From SZUA-152 sp964401355 (GTDB taxonomy: Bacteria; Pseudomonadota; Gammaproteobacteria; SZUA-152), in the NCBI GenBank assembly GCA_964401355.1, contig CAYNYJ010000004.1, positions 1 to 64,000 on the forward strand: a stretch of DNA of 64,000 nt, in the 5' to 3' direction. The notes beneath the pieces were generated by a model. That model was not told the DNA's origin. It saw only the letters and a list, made by a program, of their open reading frames with translations, and made no database searches. A program made the translations under genes and the position numbers. This document shows positions 34,233 to 41,543 of this stretch, in pieces; within the stretch, counting starts at the first letter, position 1, and the number at the start of each line of letters is the position of its first letter.

Positions 34233-34988
34233 GTGGACTGGCTAACCCACTCTCTGCTGTTTCTCATTTCGCTAGTGGCGAATATTTTTTCCGCTTTTGC
34301 CGGCGGCGGTGCCGGGCTGCTGCAATTGCCTGCACTGATCTTTCTCGGCCTGCCTTTCGGGGTGGCATTGGCGACGCATAAAATCGCCAGCGTGGCATTG
34401 GGTATTGGTGCCACCCTGCGCAATTTACGTGAAGGGGGCCTGCAACGACGTTTGACCCTGTTTATTATTTTCTGTGGTATACCCGGTGTAGTGATCGGTG
34501 CCAGTGTGATTTTATTTGTACCGAATCGCAGTGCCGAAATTGCCCTCGGTTTCCTCACAGTGTCGCTCGGCCTGTATTCGATTTTTAAACCGGCGCTGGG
34601 ACAAGCGACACGCTATCCCCAACAAAATCTTCGTCACTATATCATCGGCGGAAGCGTGTTATTTGCTATCGGCATTTTGAACGGTTCACTCACCTCCGGG
34701 ACCGGGCTGTTTGTAACACTGTGGCTGGTGCGCTGGTTTGGGCTCGAATACAAACGCGCCGTGGCCCACACGCTGGTATTGGTCGGCCTGTTCTGGAATG
34801 GTAGCGGTGCAATCACCCTCGGCATGCTGGGCGATATTGAGTGGAGCTGGCTACCCGCCTTGCTAGCAGGTTCACTGCTAGGCGGTTACATCGGTGCACA
34901 CCTGGCGATCACCCAGGGCAACCGGTGGATAAAACGCGCCTTTGAATTCATTACACTGGCCGTTGGATTAACACTGATATTTGGCTAA
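34233..34988 (+). CDS. TauE/SafE-family membrane permease
   Basis: 251 residues, GTG start 12 bases after slmA; about eight hydrophobic segments. The first repeat has NIFSAFAGGGAGLLQLPALI and the second LNGSLTSGTGLFVTLWLV. It belongs to the same superfamily as the permease at 27513 but is not closely similar. Substrate unknown; the neighbours give no clue. The ribosome binding site is weak, so translation may depend on slmA. Confidence 0.85.
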   Translation: MDWLTHSLLFLISLVANIFSAFAGGGAGLLQLPALIFLGLPFGVALATHKIASVALGIGATLRNLREGGLQRRLTLFIIFCGIPGVVIGASVILFVPNRSAEIALGFLTVSLGLYSIFKPALGQATRYPQQNLRHYIIGGSVLFAIGILNGSLTSGTGLFVTLWLVRWFGLEYKRAVAHTLVLVGLFWNGSGAITLGMLGDIEWSWLPALLAGSLLGGYIGAHLAITQGNRWIKRAFEFITLAVGLTLIFG

Positions 34989-35124
34989 CAGCACTACCAC
35001 TCTATATTTTTTCGCCTATCAATTTTGTTGATCCTGGCGTTAAAACTCTCGATTATGATTTCACTGCCAACAACTTTCTGCGGTCTACACTAAAAGCATG
35101 GTGAACCACTAAGGAGGCACTGTT

Positions 35125-35505
35125 ATGAAGCTCTATAAACTCGGCACCCACGTCGAGGGCTGGCAGAATATGCTTGAGCTGCTGGTCGCAACCTGGATAA
35201 TCTTTTCTCCCTTCGCGCTCGGTTTTTGGAATAATCCTGCAGCCGGACTGACCACACTCTTTATCGGCGCAACTGCTATCTTTATTTCCCAACTCGGTCT
35301 TGCCAAACAACAACCCTGGGAAGAATGGGCGATACTTGTGCTGGCCGTAATCTTGATTGGTTCACCCTGGTTATTTGGTTACGCAACCGTAGCGGCTGCG
35401 GCATGGAGTGCTGTCATTTCCGGAGGCATGCTGGCGGCATTAAGTGTCAGTGCGATGACCACGGAATACGCGGAAATGCATCGTGTGTCCAATTTGCATT
35501 CCTGA
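35125..35505 (+). CDS. SPW-repeat membrane protein
   Basis: 126 residues, strong ribosome binding site AAGGAGG (35111-35117). Four hydrophobic segments contain two related motifs, FSPFALGFW (about residues 27-35) and IGSPWLFGY (about 77-85), the SPW repeat signature. Proteins of this family are small four-helix membrane proteins of unknown role, often seen near stress or aldehyde genes. It stands alone and is followed about 130 bases later by a strong terminator. Confidence 0.8.
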   Translation: MKLYKLGTHVEGWQNMLELLVATWIIFSPFALGFWNNPAAGLTTLFIGATAIFISQLGLAKQQPWEEWAILVLAVILIGSPWLFGYATVAAAAWSAVISGGMLAALSVSAMTTEYAEMHRVSNLHS

Positions 35506-35582
35506 ACAGGCGCTTTCGATATTCATGTATATTTTGACGGTGGTGCCAGACGCAGAAAAAAGAAACATGTTATAGATTGTAT

Positions 35583-35677
35583 TTACCGACAAAAAGCTTC
35601 ATTTTATCGCACACGCTTCCTTAACGTGTGCTGACCCGCTCGGTTCAGCAGCCAGTTGGCCGAGTGGGTCTTTTTTT
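35583..35677 (+). ncRNA. Candidate small RNA with two hairpins
   Basis: Between the SPW gene and the convergent DUF481 gene, this ~95-base stretch contains GCACACG/CGTGTGC (35609-35615/35625-35631) with a nine-base loop CTTCCTTAA, followed immediately by a terminator hairpin. The first loop contains CTTCCTT, complementary to Shine-Dalgarno sequences. A possible -10 (TATAGA, 35571) lies just upstream but no good -35 is seen. It could instead be only the 3' end of the SPW transcript. Confidence 0.3.
35633..35677 (+). terminator. Rho-independent terminator
   Basis: GACCCGCTCGG (35633-35643) pairs with CCGAGTGGGTC (35660-35670), 11 pairs with one G-U, followed by T7. It ends the SPW gene transcript and/or the candidate small RNA. 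Confidence 0.93.
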
Positions 35678-35874
35678 GTCCCCTCATCCCGGCGCTGTCG
35701 CTTGGGGAAGCTTTAGTGGCTTCTGCGCGACACCCATTAACGTCTGAATAATAAAATCCAAATTCACGAATAGACCAGAAGGTTCTTAAATTCACTTTAT
35801 CAAAGGATGGCTCTGGCACTCCCGGCGTGGACCAGTTGACTAGGCGCTGCTGTTTTACTTGGATAAATAAACCT

Positions 35875-36600
35875 TTACCGGAACGAATAAACCAAAGTGA
35901 CTGCCGTTTCCGTATCGGTTTTTTCAACGCCCGCAGGCACTTCCGAGGTATTTTTTATAGTGTATGTAATTTTGGTCGCCAGACTTCGATTAATCTGTGC
36001 CGTCAAGGCTGTCACCGACTTGGTGATGGTACTGTTCTCGCCCACATCTATTGACAAATTCTCCGTCAGGCTACTAGTCTCACTCAATTTCCACACCAGC
36101 TTAGCAGCGCCGCGCAGAATCACTTCGTTATCACTGCCACCCGCTGCCAACTTACTTTGACGCGCACCGGGCCCTATTTCCAGATCCAGTATCAGTTTGG
36201 GCTCAGCCACTACACGTCGACCATAACCCAGGGTCTCACTGATTCGATAATCGTAACCGCTAAAACTGTCATCTTCATAATTGAGCATCATAAAAAAATA
36301 ATTATGCTCACTAAACTTGTAATCACTCTGACCATTTAAGACATAACGCTCCGCCGTGGTAATGCCATGATCAGAACTCGTGAGTGATTCATAGGTCAGC
36401 GTGTGTCGCCAACTTTGTTGTTCAAATTGTACCTTGGCCTTGGCATTAATGGTCTCGGTTTCGGTGTTGCCTGTGGTATTCACAAAACCGAGCTCAACAT
36501 TACCCTGCCAGCTACTGAAATTATCTTCAGCCGGTGTTGAGCTTACAATCACCAGCATCAACACAGCGAAAACATTCGCCTGCAACGACCTCATACGCAT
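35875..36600 (-). CDS. DUF481 outer-membrane-like protein
   Basis: 241 residues from ATG 36600 (MRMRSLQANVFAVLMLVIVS), a signal peptide ending about residue 25. The mature chain begins WQGNVELGFVNTTGNTETET and continues as repeated amphipathic strands (LTYESLTSSDHG, ERYVLNGQSDYKFSEHNYFF, GYGRRVV), the DUF481/YdiY pattern of predicted outer-membrane barrels. It ends in aromatic-basic SFR. A GTG 16 codons upstream is a possible alternative start. Role unknown. It lies between a possible sRNA and pyrE and reads in the same direction as pyrE. Confidence 0.8.
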   Translation of the reverse strand: MRMRSLQANVFAVLMLVIVSSTPAEDNFSSWQGNVELGFVNTTGNTETETINAKAKVQFEQQSWRHTLTYESLTSSDHGITTAERYVLNGQSDYKFSEHNYFFMMLNYEDDSFSGYDYRISETLGYGRRVVAEPKLILDLEIGPGARQSKLAAGGSDNEVILRGAAKLVWKLSETSSLTENLSIDVGENSTITKSVTALTAQINRSLATKITYTIKNTSEVPAGVEKTDTETAVTLVYSFR

Positions 36601-36662
36601 ATTGATCTTTGCGCTTTTGTCTCTTTTTTCTTTACCTGCGTATAACACCCTAACCCTGTCAT

Positions 36663-37307
36663 TTATGCGACCCCGTATTGCTGTTGGTAACTGCGAATCG
36701 CAGACAAGGCCTCAGCTTGCTCACCCTGTGTCTCAAGATATTCAATCAATTCTTTCAGACCGACGATACTGGTGACCTGCACACCATAATCTCTTTCGAC
36801 TTCCTGAATAGCAGAAGTCACATGTTGGCCACGCTCCTGGCGATTCAGCGCAATAACCACACCAGCCAGCGTTGCTCCGGCGGACTGTATAATTTCAACC
36901 GACTCGCGCACCGAGGTTCCCGCCGAAATAACATCGTCAATAATTAACACCCGGCCCGCAAGCGGCGCGCCGACAATCAGACCCCCTTCACCATGATCCT
37001 TAGCTTCCTTGCGATTAAAACAGTAAGGAAGATCACGCTGATGCTCGTCAGCCAGGGCAATGGCCATGGTCGATACCAGTGGAATTCCCTTATAGGCCGG
37101 GCCATAAATCATATCGAATTCCATACCAGAGGCCATTACCGCCTGGGCGTAGTAGCGCCCTAGTCGTGCCAGGCTACTACCCGTGTTAAACAGGCCGCTA
37201 TTAAAGAAATAAGGGCTGACTCGGCCTGACTTGAGGGTGAATTGCCCAAAGCGCAATACCTCAACATCGATGGCAAAGTCCAAAAATTCTCGTTGATAAT
37301 CCTGCAT
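36663..37307 (-). CDS. pyrE: Orotate phosphoribosyltransferase
   Basis: 214 residues from ATG 37307 (MQDYQREFLDFAIDVEVLRFG) with GGAAGG eight bases upstream; the longer frame lacks homology. It joins orotate to PRPP in pyrimidine synthesis. The flexible loop KEAKDHGEGG and the PRPP motif VLIIDDVISAGTSVRES are intact. It diverges from the exonuclease gene, the same pair as pyrE-crc in Pseudomonas. The other pyr genes in this window (48.7-52.5 kb) form a separate locus. Confidence 0.97.
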   Translation of the reverse strand: MQDYQREFLDFAIDVEVLRFGQFTLKSGRVSPYFFNSGLFNTGSSLARLGRYYAQAVMASGMEFDMIYGPAYKGIPLVSTMAIALADEHQRDLPYCFNRKEAKDHGEGGLIVGAPLAGRVLIIDDVISAGTSVRESVEIIQSAGATLAGVVIALNRQERGQHVTSAIQEVERDYGVQVTSIVGLKELIEYLETQGEQAEALSAIRSYQQQYGVA

Positions 37308-37375
37308 GATGACCTTCCTGAAAGCCTGCGAATACGAACACGCCATTGTACCTCATCTCTAACGCGACGCTGGGG

Positions 37376-37420
37376 TATAATTCGCAGCCATGTTTTACCG
37401 TCCGTGATCACCAAACATGG
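37376..37420 (+). promoter_or_regulatory. -10 box and stem-loop ahead of xthA
   Basis: A perfect TATAAT (37376-37381) lies about 70 bases before the exonuclease start. No matching -35 at normal spacing is clear. Just downstream, CCATGTTT (37388-37395) and AAACATGG (37413-37420) form a perfect inverted repeat with a 17-base loop, placed at or right after the expected transcription start. It could be an operator or a leader hairpin. Confidence 0.45.
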
Positions 37421-37452
37421 TCAAATCCTTTCTACAATAATCGGAACATCCT

Positions 37453-38244
37453 ATGAAAATTATTACCGCTAACGTCAACGGCATCCGCGCCGCAGAAAAA
37501 AAAGGCTTTTTTGAATGGCTGCAACGACAACAGGCCGATGTCATCTGCATCCAGGAAACCAAGGCGCAGGAACATCAATTGGAGGCACAGGATTTTTATC
37601 CTCAGGGCTACCACTGTTTTTACGTGGATGCCGAAAAAAAGGGCTATAGCGGTGTCGCCATTTATTCTCGCATCAAACCTCAGCGGGTGATCACCGGTCT
37701 GGGGGATGGTTTTGAGGATATGGATGCCGAAGGGCGTTTTGTGCAAGTTGATTTCGACACTCCGGAAACCGGAAAACTCAGCGTCATCTCTTTGTATCTA
37801 CCCTCTGGCTCGTCCAAGGAAGAACGTCAACTCGTGAAATACAGCTTCATGGAACGCTTCACTGAAAAACTCAAAGCGATGCGTCGCAAGCGACGCGAAT
37901 ACGTGATTTGTGGCGACTGGAACATTGTTCACAAAGAGATCGACATCAAAAACTGGAAGAGCAATCAAAAAAATTCAGGCTGTCTCCCCGAAGAACGCGC
38001 CTGGTTAGATCAGCTGTTTGGCCCAATGGGGTTTGTCGATGCCTTTCGTGTCGCCAATCAACAGGCCGAGCAATACACCTGGTGGTCAAATCGCGGCCAA
38101 GCCTGGGCCAATAATGTTGGCTGGCGCATTGATTATCAAGTTGTCACCCCTGGCCTAAAAGACAAAATCCAATCCGCGGACATTTATAAAGACCAGCGGT
38201 TTTCCGATCATGCACCGCTTGTCATTGAATATCGCTCACTATAA
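37453..38244 (+). CDS. xthA: Exodeoxyribonuclease III (Crc-like sequence, catalytic residues intact)
   Basis: 263 residues. It removes AP sites and degrades 3' ends. Catalytic residues align with E. coli ExoIII: E35 (IQETK), Y115, D155 and N157 (GDWNIVH), D227 (WRIDYQ), and D252-H253 (SDHAP). The overall sequence, however, is much closer to Pseudomonas Crc as I remember it (MRRKRREY, DIKNW, LPEERAWLDQLFG, GWRIDYQVVTPGL), and it sits beside pyrE as crc does. Crc has lost these residues; this protein has not. It is therefore predicted to be an active nuclease. Confidence 0.92.
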   Translation: MKIITANVNGIRAAEKKGFFEWLQRQQADVICIQETKAQEHQLEAQDFYPQGYHCFYVDAEKKGYSGVAIYSRIKPQRVITGLGDGFEDMDAEGRFVQVDFDTPETGKLSVISLYLPSGSSKEERQLVKYSFMERFTEKLKAMRRKRREYVICGDWNIVHKEIDIKNWKSNQKNSGCLPEERAWLDQLFGPMGFVDAFRVANQQAEQYTWWSNRGQAWANNVGWRIDYQVVTPGLKDKIQSADIYKDQRFSDHAPLVIEYRSL

Positions 38245-38267
38245 ATATACCGGGCAGTAAGCAGCGA

Positions 38268-40661
38268 TTATATTTTTATCAATAATCCATCTATAAAATC
38301 AGGCGCTGGTTTGGCCAGGTGATAACCCTGGCCTAAATCGACACCAAGCTCAATCAACAATTCTGTTATATGCGAATTCTCAACAAATTCAGCGACACAG
38401 GGAATATTTAAACCCTTGGCCAAATCTACAATTGCCTTTACAAATAAGCGATCATCACTATCAACATGCAAGCTGCGAACAAAGCTACCATCAATTTTTA
38501 TATAATCCACGGGAAGATTTCGCAAATAATGAAACGACGAGAAACCGATGCCAAAATCGTCCAATGCAAACTTACACCCTATGGCTCTCAAGGCATCAAT
38601 AAACTCCCTCGCCTTGGACAGATTCTCCACTGCCTCTGTTTCTGTAACCTCAAACATCAAACTTTGCGGATCTGCCCCATAAGTACGAATTGCATTCTGA
38701 ATAAACTCCAACATGACAACATTACCGAAATGGCGGCCCGATAAATTTATCGCCAGACTTACTGGCTTATGTGCCTTAATACTATCAGCCTGCGTCTTAA
38801 TGGCATGATCAACCACCCAGCAATCAATATCACGAATGAGGCCAAAGCGTTCGGCGGTTTCAATGAATGCCCCTGGCGAAATCATTTCTCCATCTTCTCC
38901 GCGCATGCGCAACAACACTTCGTAATGAGTAATCAAGCCCGTGGCTAATTCCACCACAGGCTGGTAATACAGTACAAAACGGTGTTCTGATAATGCCCAT
39001 CGAATGCGTTCCTCCCAGTGAATCTTCGCCTGCATGTTCCATAACTCAGAATCATCTTCACTAAACGCATGGACTTGACCACGACCTTTACGCTTAGCGG
39101 TGTACATTGCCGCATCCGCCTTGGCCAACAAATCACTGGGAACTGCACTCTGTGTCGGGAACAACGCGATGCCAATACTGGCACTCACCGGAATAATTTT
39201 TCCTCCGTGTTCAAGGTTTTCTTTCGCCAGCGCACCCAGCATTGCCATACCCACGGTATACGCTTCTGCAGATGTGCACTTAGGAATAACAATCCCAAAT
39301 TCATCCCCCCCCAGTCTTCCCAATATATCAGTCCGCCTTAACACTTGGGATAAACGGCGAGACACATCAAGCAGGTACTCATCACCATATTGATGACCGT
39401 AGGTATCATTAACATATTTAAATTGATCAAGATCAACAAACAACAATGCTCCTTGCTGCTGATAACGTTCCGCAAAGGATATCGAATTCTCCAATTCTTT
39501 TTGAAAACGCCTGCGGTTTATCAAGCCCGTGAGCGGATCATGTTCCGCCAAATAAACAATACGGTCTTCTGTGGTTTTTTGATCCGTAATATCAAGAATC
39601 AAGCCACGAATAATGGGATTATTGTCTTCATCAAGTTCAACGCTATTTATAGCACGCACCCATACTATGTGGCCCTGACGATGGATCATTCTAAAATCAA
39701 CGGTAAACGATTCCCCTTTTTTTGTATGCCCTTCAATTGTCTCCTCTACCCAGGCAAGGTCATCTTGCATAACGTGGCTCGACCAAAACCCGGGTTTTAG
39801 CCAATCCGGGACCGCATAGCCTATTAAATTTTGAGCCTCTCGACTCACAAAAGTAAATTGATAACCAGGTAGTCTCGCTTCCATAACCACTGCATCAATA
39901 CCATCCAGCAATGCCTGCATAAATCGTGATTCACGCTCCAGTGCTGCGTGCTCTTTGCTCAATGCCTTTTTTGTTTCAACTAAATCCTTGGCAATAAAAT
40001 GAAATATACTCGAAAGCTCATCGAGTCCCTTGTTTTCAGAAAACTCAAATTGATTTGCCAGCGGACCTACAGATAACGCTTTTGCACTCTTTTCCAGTTT
40101 ACGAAGGTTGCCCGTGAACAAATAAGCAAAAGCCGCTGTAACGCACAGAGCAGCCAGCATTGCCATAATGCTAAATATGGATTCTTGAACGCGGGATGAA
40201 ACAGATAAGGGTGCGGCGTCTTTCAACGGAAAGCCAACACGCAAGACTCCCAGTACTTTACGATTAAACTCTATTTGAGTTTCAACATCATAAATACCGT
40301 CAATCAATGCTTCCGCGTATGAGCCATCCATTTTCCATTGACCGGGCTGATCACCAAACGTGGCAATCAACATGCCATCCACATCCACTACTTCTGCATA
40401 GACGATTTCATTCGTGTCATGCAATCGGTTAAATACATCGGCCAACGGAGTGATGTCATTTTGCACAACTAAAGGGGTTATTGCCAAAACTACCAGGCGG
40501 CTTTTTGCCTGCATTCTATCATCAAGCAGGCCCACATCATTTGAGGGTGGCAGGTAGACATTATTGACCAGCAGAAAAACCAGCATCACAGCCTGCAATG
40601 TTACCAACAGGACAATAAGCCGTATGGAAAGCCTATTAGTTATGTTTTTCTTAAAAACCAT
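38268..40661 (-). CDS. Membrane GGDEF-EAL protein (c-di-GMP synthesis/breakdown)
   Basis: 797 residues. TM1 (about 13-33), a periplasmic sensor (34-158), TM2 (about 160-182), a HAMP-like linker, a PAS domain (about 250-365), GGDEF (370-535) and EAL (550-797). The GGDEF motif LGGDEF (450-455) is intact and has an RxxD inhibitory site (R442-D445). The EAL motif reads EVL (581-583), a variant known in active enzymes; N639, the ETE of 673-675, DDFG (701-704) and K722 are present. Both activities are possible. With type IV pilus genes nearby, a role in surface behaviour is plausible but not shown. Confidence 0.93.
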   Translation of the reverse strand: MVFKKNITNRLSIRLIVLLVTLQAVMLVFLLVNNVYLPPSNDVGLLDDRMQAKSRLVVLAITPLVVQNDITPLADVFNRLHDTNEIVYAEVVDVDGMLIATFGDQPGQWKMDGSYAEALIDGIYDVETQIEFNRKVLGVLRVGFPLKDAAPLSVSSRVQESIFSIMAMLAALCVTAAFAYLFTGNLRKLEKSAKALSVGPLANQFEFSENKGLDELSSIFHFIAKDLVETKKALSKEHAALERESRFMQALLDGIDAVVMEARLPGYQFTFVSREAQNLIGYAVPDWLKPGFWSSHVMQDDLAWVEETIEGHTKKGESFTVDFRMIHRQGHIVWVRAINSVELDEDNNPIIRGLILDITDQKTTEDRIVYLAEHDPLTGLINRRRFQKELENSISFAERYQQQGALLFVDLDQFKYVNDTYGHQYGDEYLLDVSRRLSQVLRRTDILGRLGGDEFGIVIPKCTSAEAYTVGMAMLGALAKENLEHGGKIIPVSASIGIALFPTQSAVPSDLLAKADAAMYTAKRKGRGQVHAFSEDDSELWNMQAKIHWEERIRWALSEHRFVLYYQPVVELATGLITHYEVLLRMRGEDGEMISPGAFIETAERFGLIRDIDCWVVDHAIKTQADSIKAHKPVSLAINLSGRHFGNVVMLEFIQNAIRTYGADPQSLMFEVTETEAVENLSKAREFIDALRAIGCKFALDDFGIGFSSFHYLRNLPVDYIKIDGSFVRSLHVDSDDRLFVKAIVDLAKGLNIPCVAEFVENSHITELLIELGVDLGQGYHLAKPAPDFIDGLLIKI

Positions 40662-40827
40662 TGACTCTATTTTCTGCGCACAGAAAATCTGCCTCCTGTT
40701 AGATATAGGCTAATAGCGGCTTTTTCAGGATATTTCTTAACTAGAAATGAATGGAAGGCTATCTGAGAAGGGGGGGCAAACACACCGGGCTGAAGCATAT
40801 GCACAGCCCACTGTAACTTATACTCGG

Positions 40828-41289
40828 TCACTGTGTATAAAATTTTTGGCGAAACTCTACAGTGAAGGATTTTACGCTCCCTTCTGGCAAAATATTCACA
40901 ACAAAATTAAGTATCTCTTCATGCGCCACATGAAATTCACTCAAATAATAAATTGAGCTGCCTTCATCAATCTCTCGCACTTTAAATTCCCGATACTGGC
41001 CCGTCAAGTTACTCGCACTTACGGTAACACTGGCACGCACAGGTTTCCCCAGTGGACTCACATTCGATGCCACTTTCTTTATCACCGAAATGGTCACCAT
41101 CCCTCGGTTTTTACTGCGAACAATATTATATGCCTCTGCCATTCCAGGCTGCAGAGTATCGGTATTAAAGGCGTTATAATGGACGGTGTATTCACCGAAA
41201 CTTATCGGCTCCCCCGCAATTGTCAGATTACACAGGGTGAGCAATGCGGCAGCTGTCATGAGTTTCATCAGGGTAGTATTTATTGGCAC
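40828..41289 (-). CDS. DUF4426 periplasmic protein
   Basis: 153 residues from GTG 41289 (GGAG eight bases upstream); ATG 41268 is an alternative. A signal peptide ends near residue 25 (LTIAG). The remainder (ISFGEYTVHYNAFNTDTLQP, REFKVREIDEGSSIYYLSEF) matches my memory of DUF4426, a small secreted domain found near proC/yggT/yggS in Pseudomonas. Function unknown. Here it is separated from yggT by the dynamin gene. Confidence 0.78.
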   Translation of the reverse strand: MPINTTLMKLMTAAALLTLCNLTIAGEPISFGEYTVHYNAFNTDTLQPGMAEAYNIVRSKNRGMVTISVIKKVASNVSPLGKPVRASVTVSASNLTGQYREFKVREIDEGSSIYYLSEFHVAHEEILNFVVNILPEGSVKSFTVEFRQKFYTQ

Positions 41290-41543
41290 AACGTTATCTC
41301 CACTAAACTTCTATTGTTTACAGTACAGACACGAACCATCAGAAATAATCTTGACCCTGTCAATCAAGTTATCTTCAACTGGTTATAAGCCTTTTTACAA
41401 CACTCACTTGCAATCAGGCATAAAGGCTAATACTAGTTGAAGGGTAGGAAAAAGGCACGATTTGAAGAATAACAATACATCATGCCAAAATTAGAATCTC
41501 TCTTCTCTTTGATGTGTTCAGTGCCCATTTAATCATGGATAAA

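Noticed and set aside
35506..35600. Promoter TTGACG (35534) with TATAGA (35571) for the candidate small RNA
   Set aside because: The spacer is 31 bases, too long for a sigma-70 promoter.
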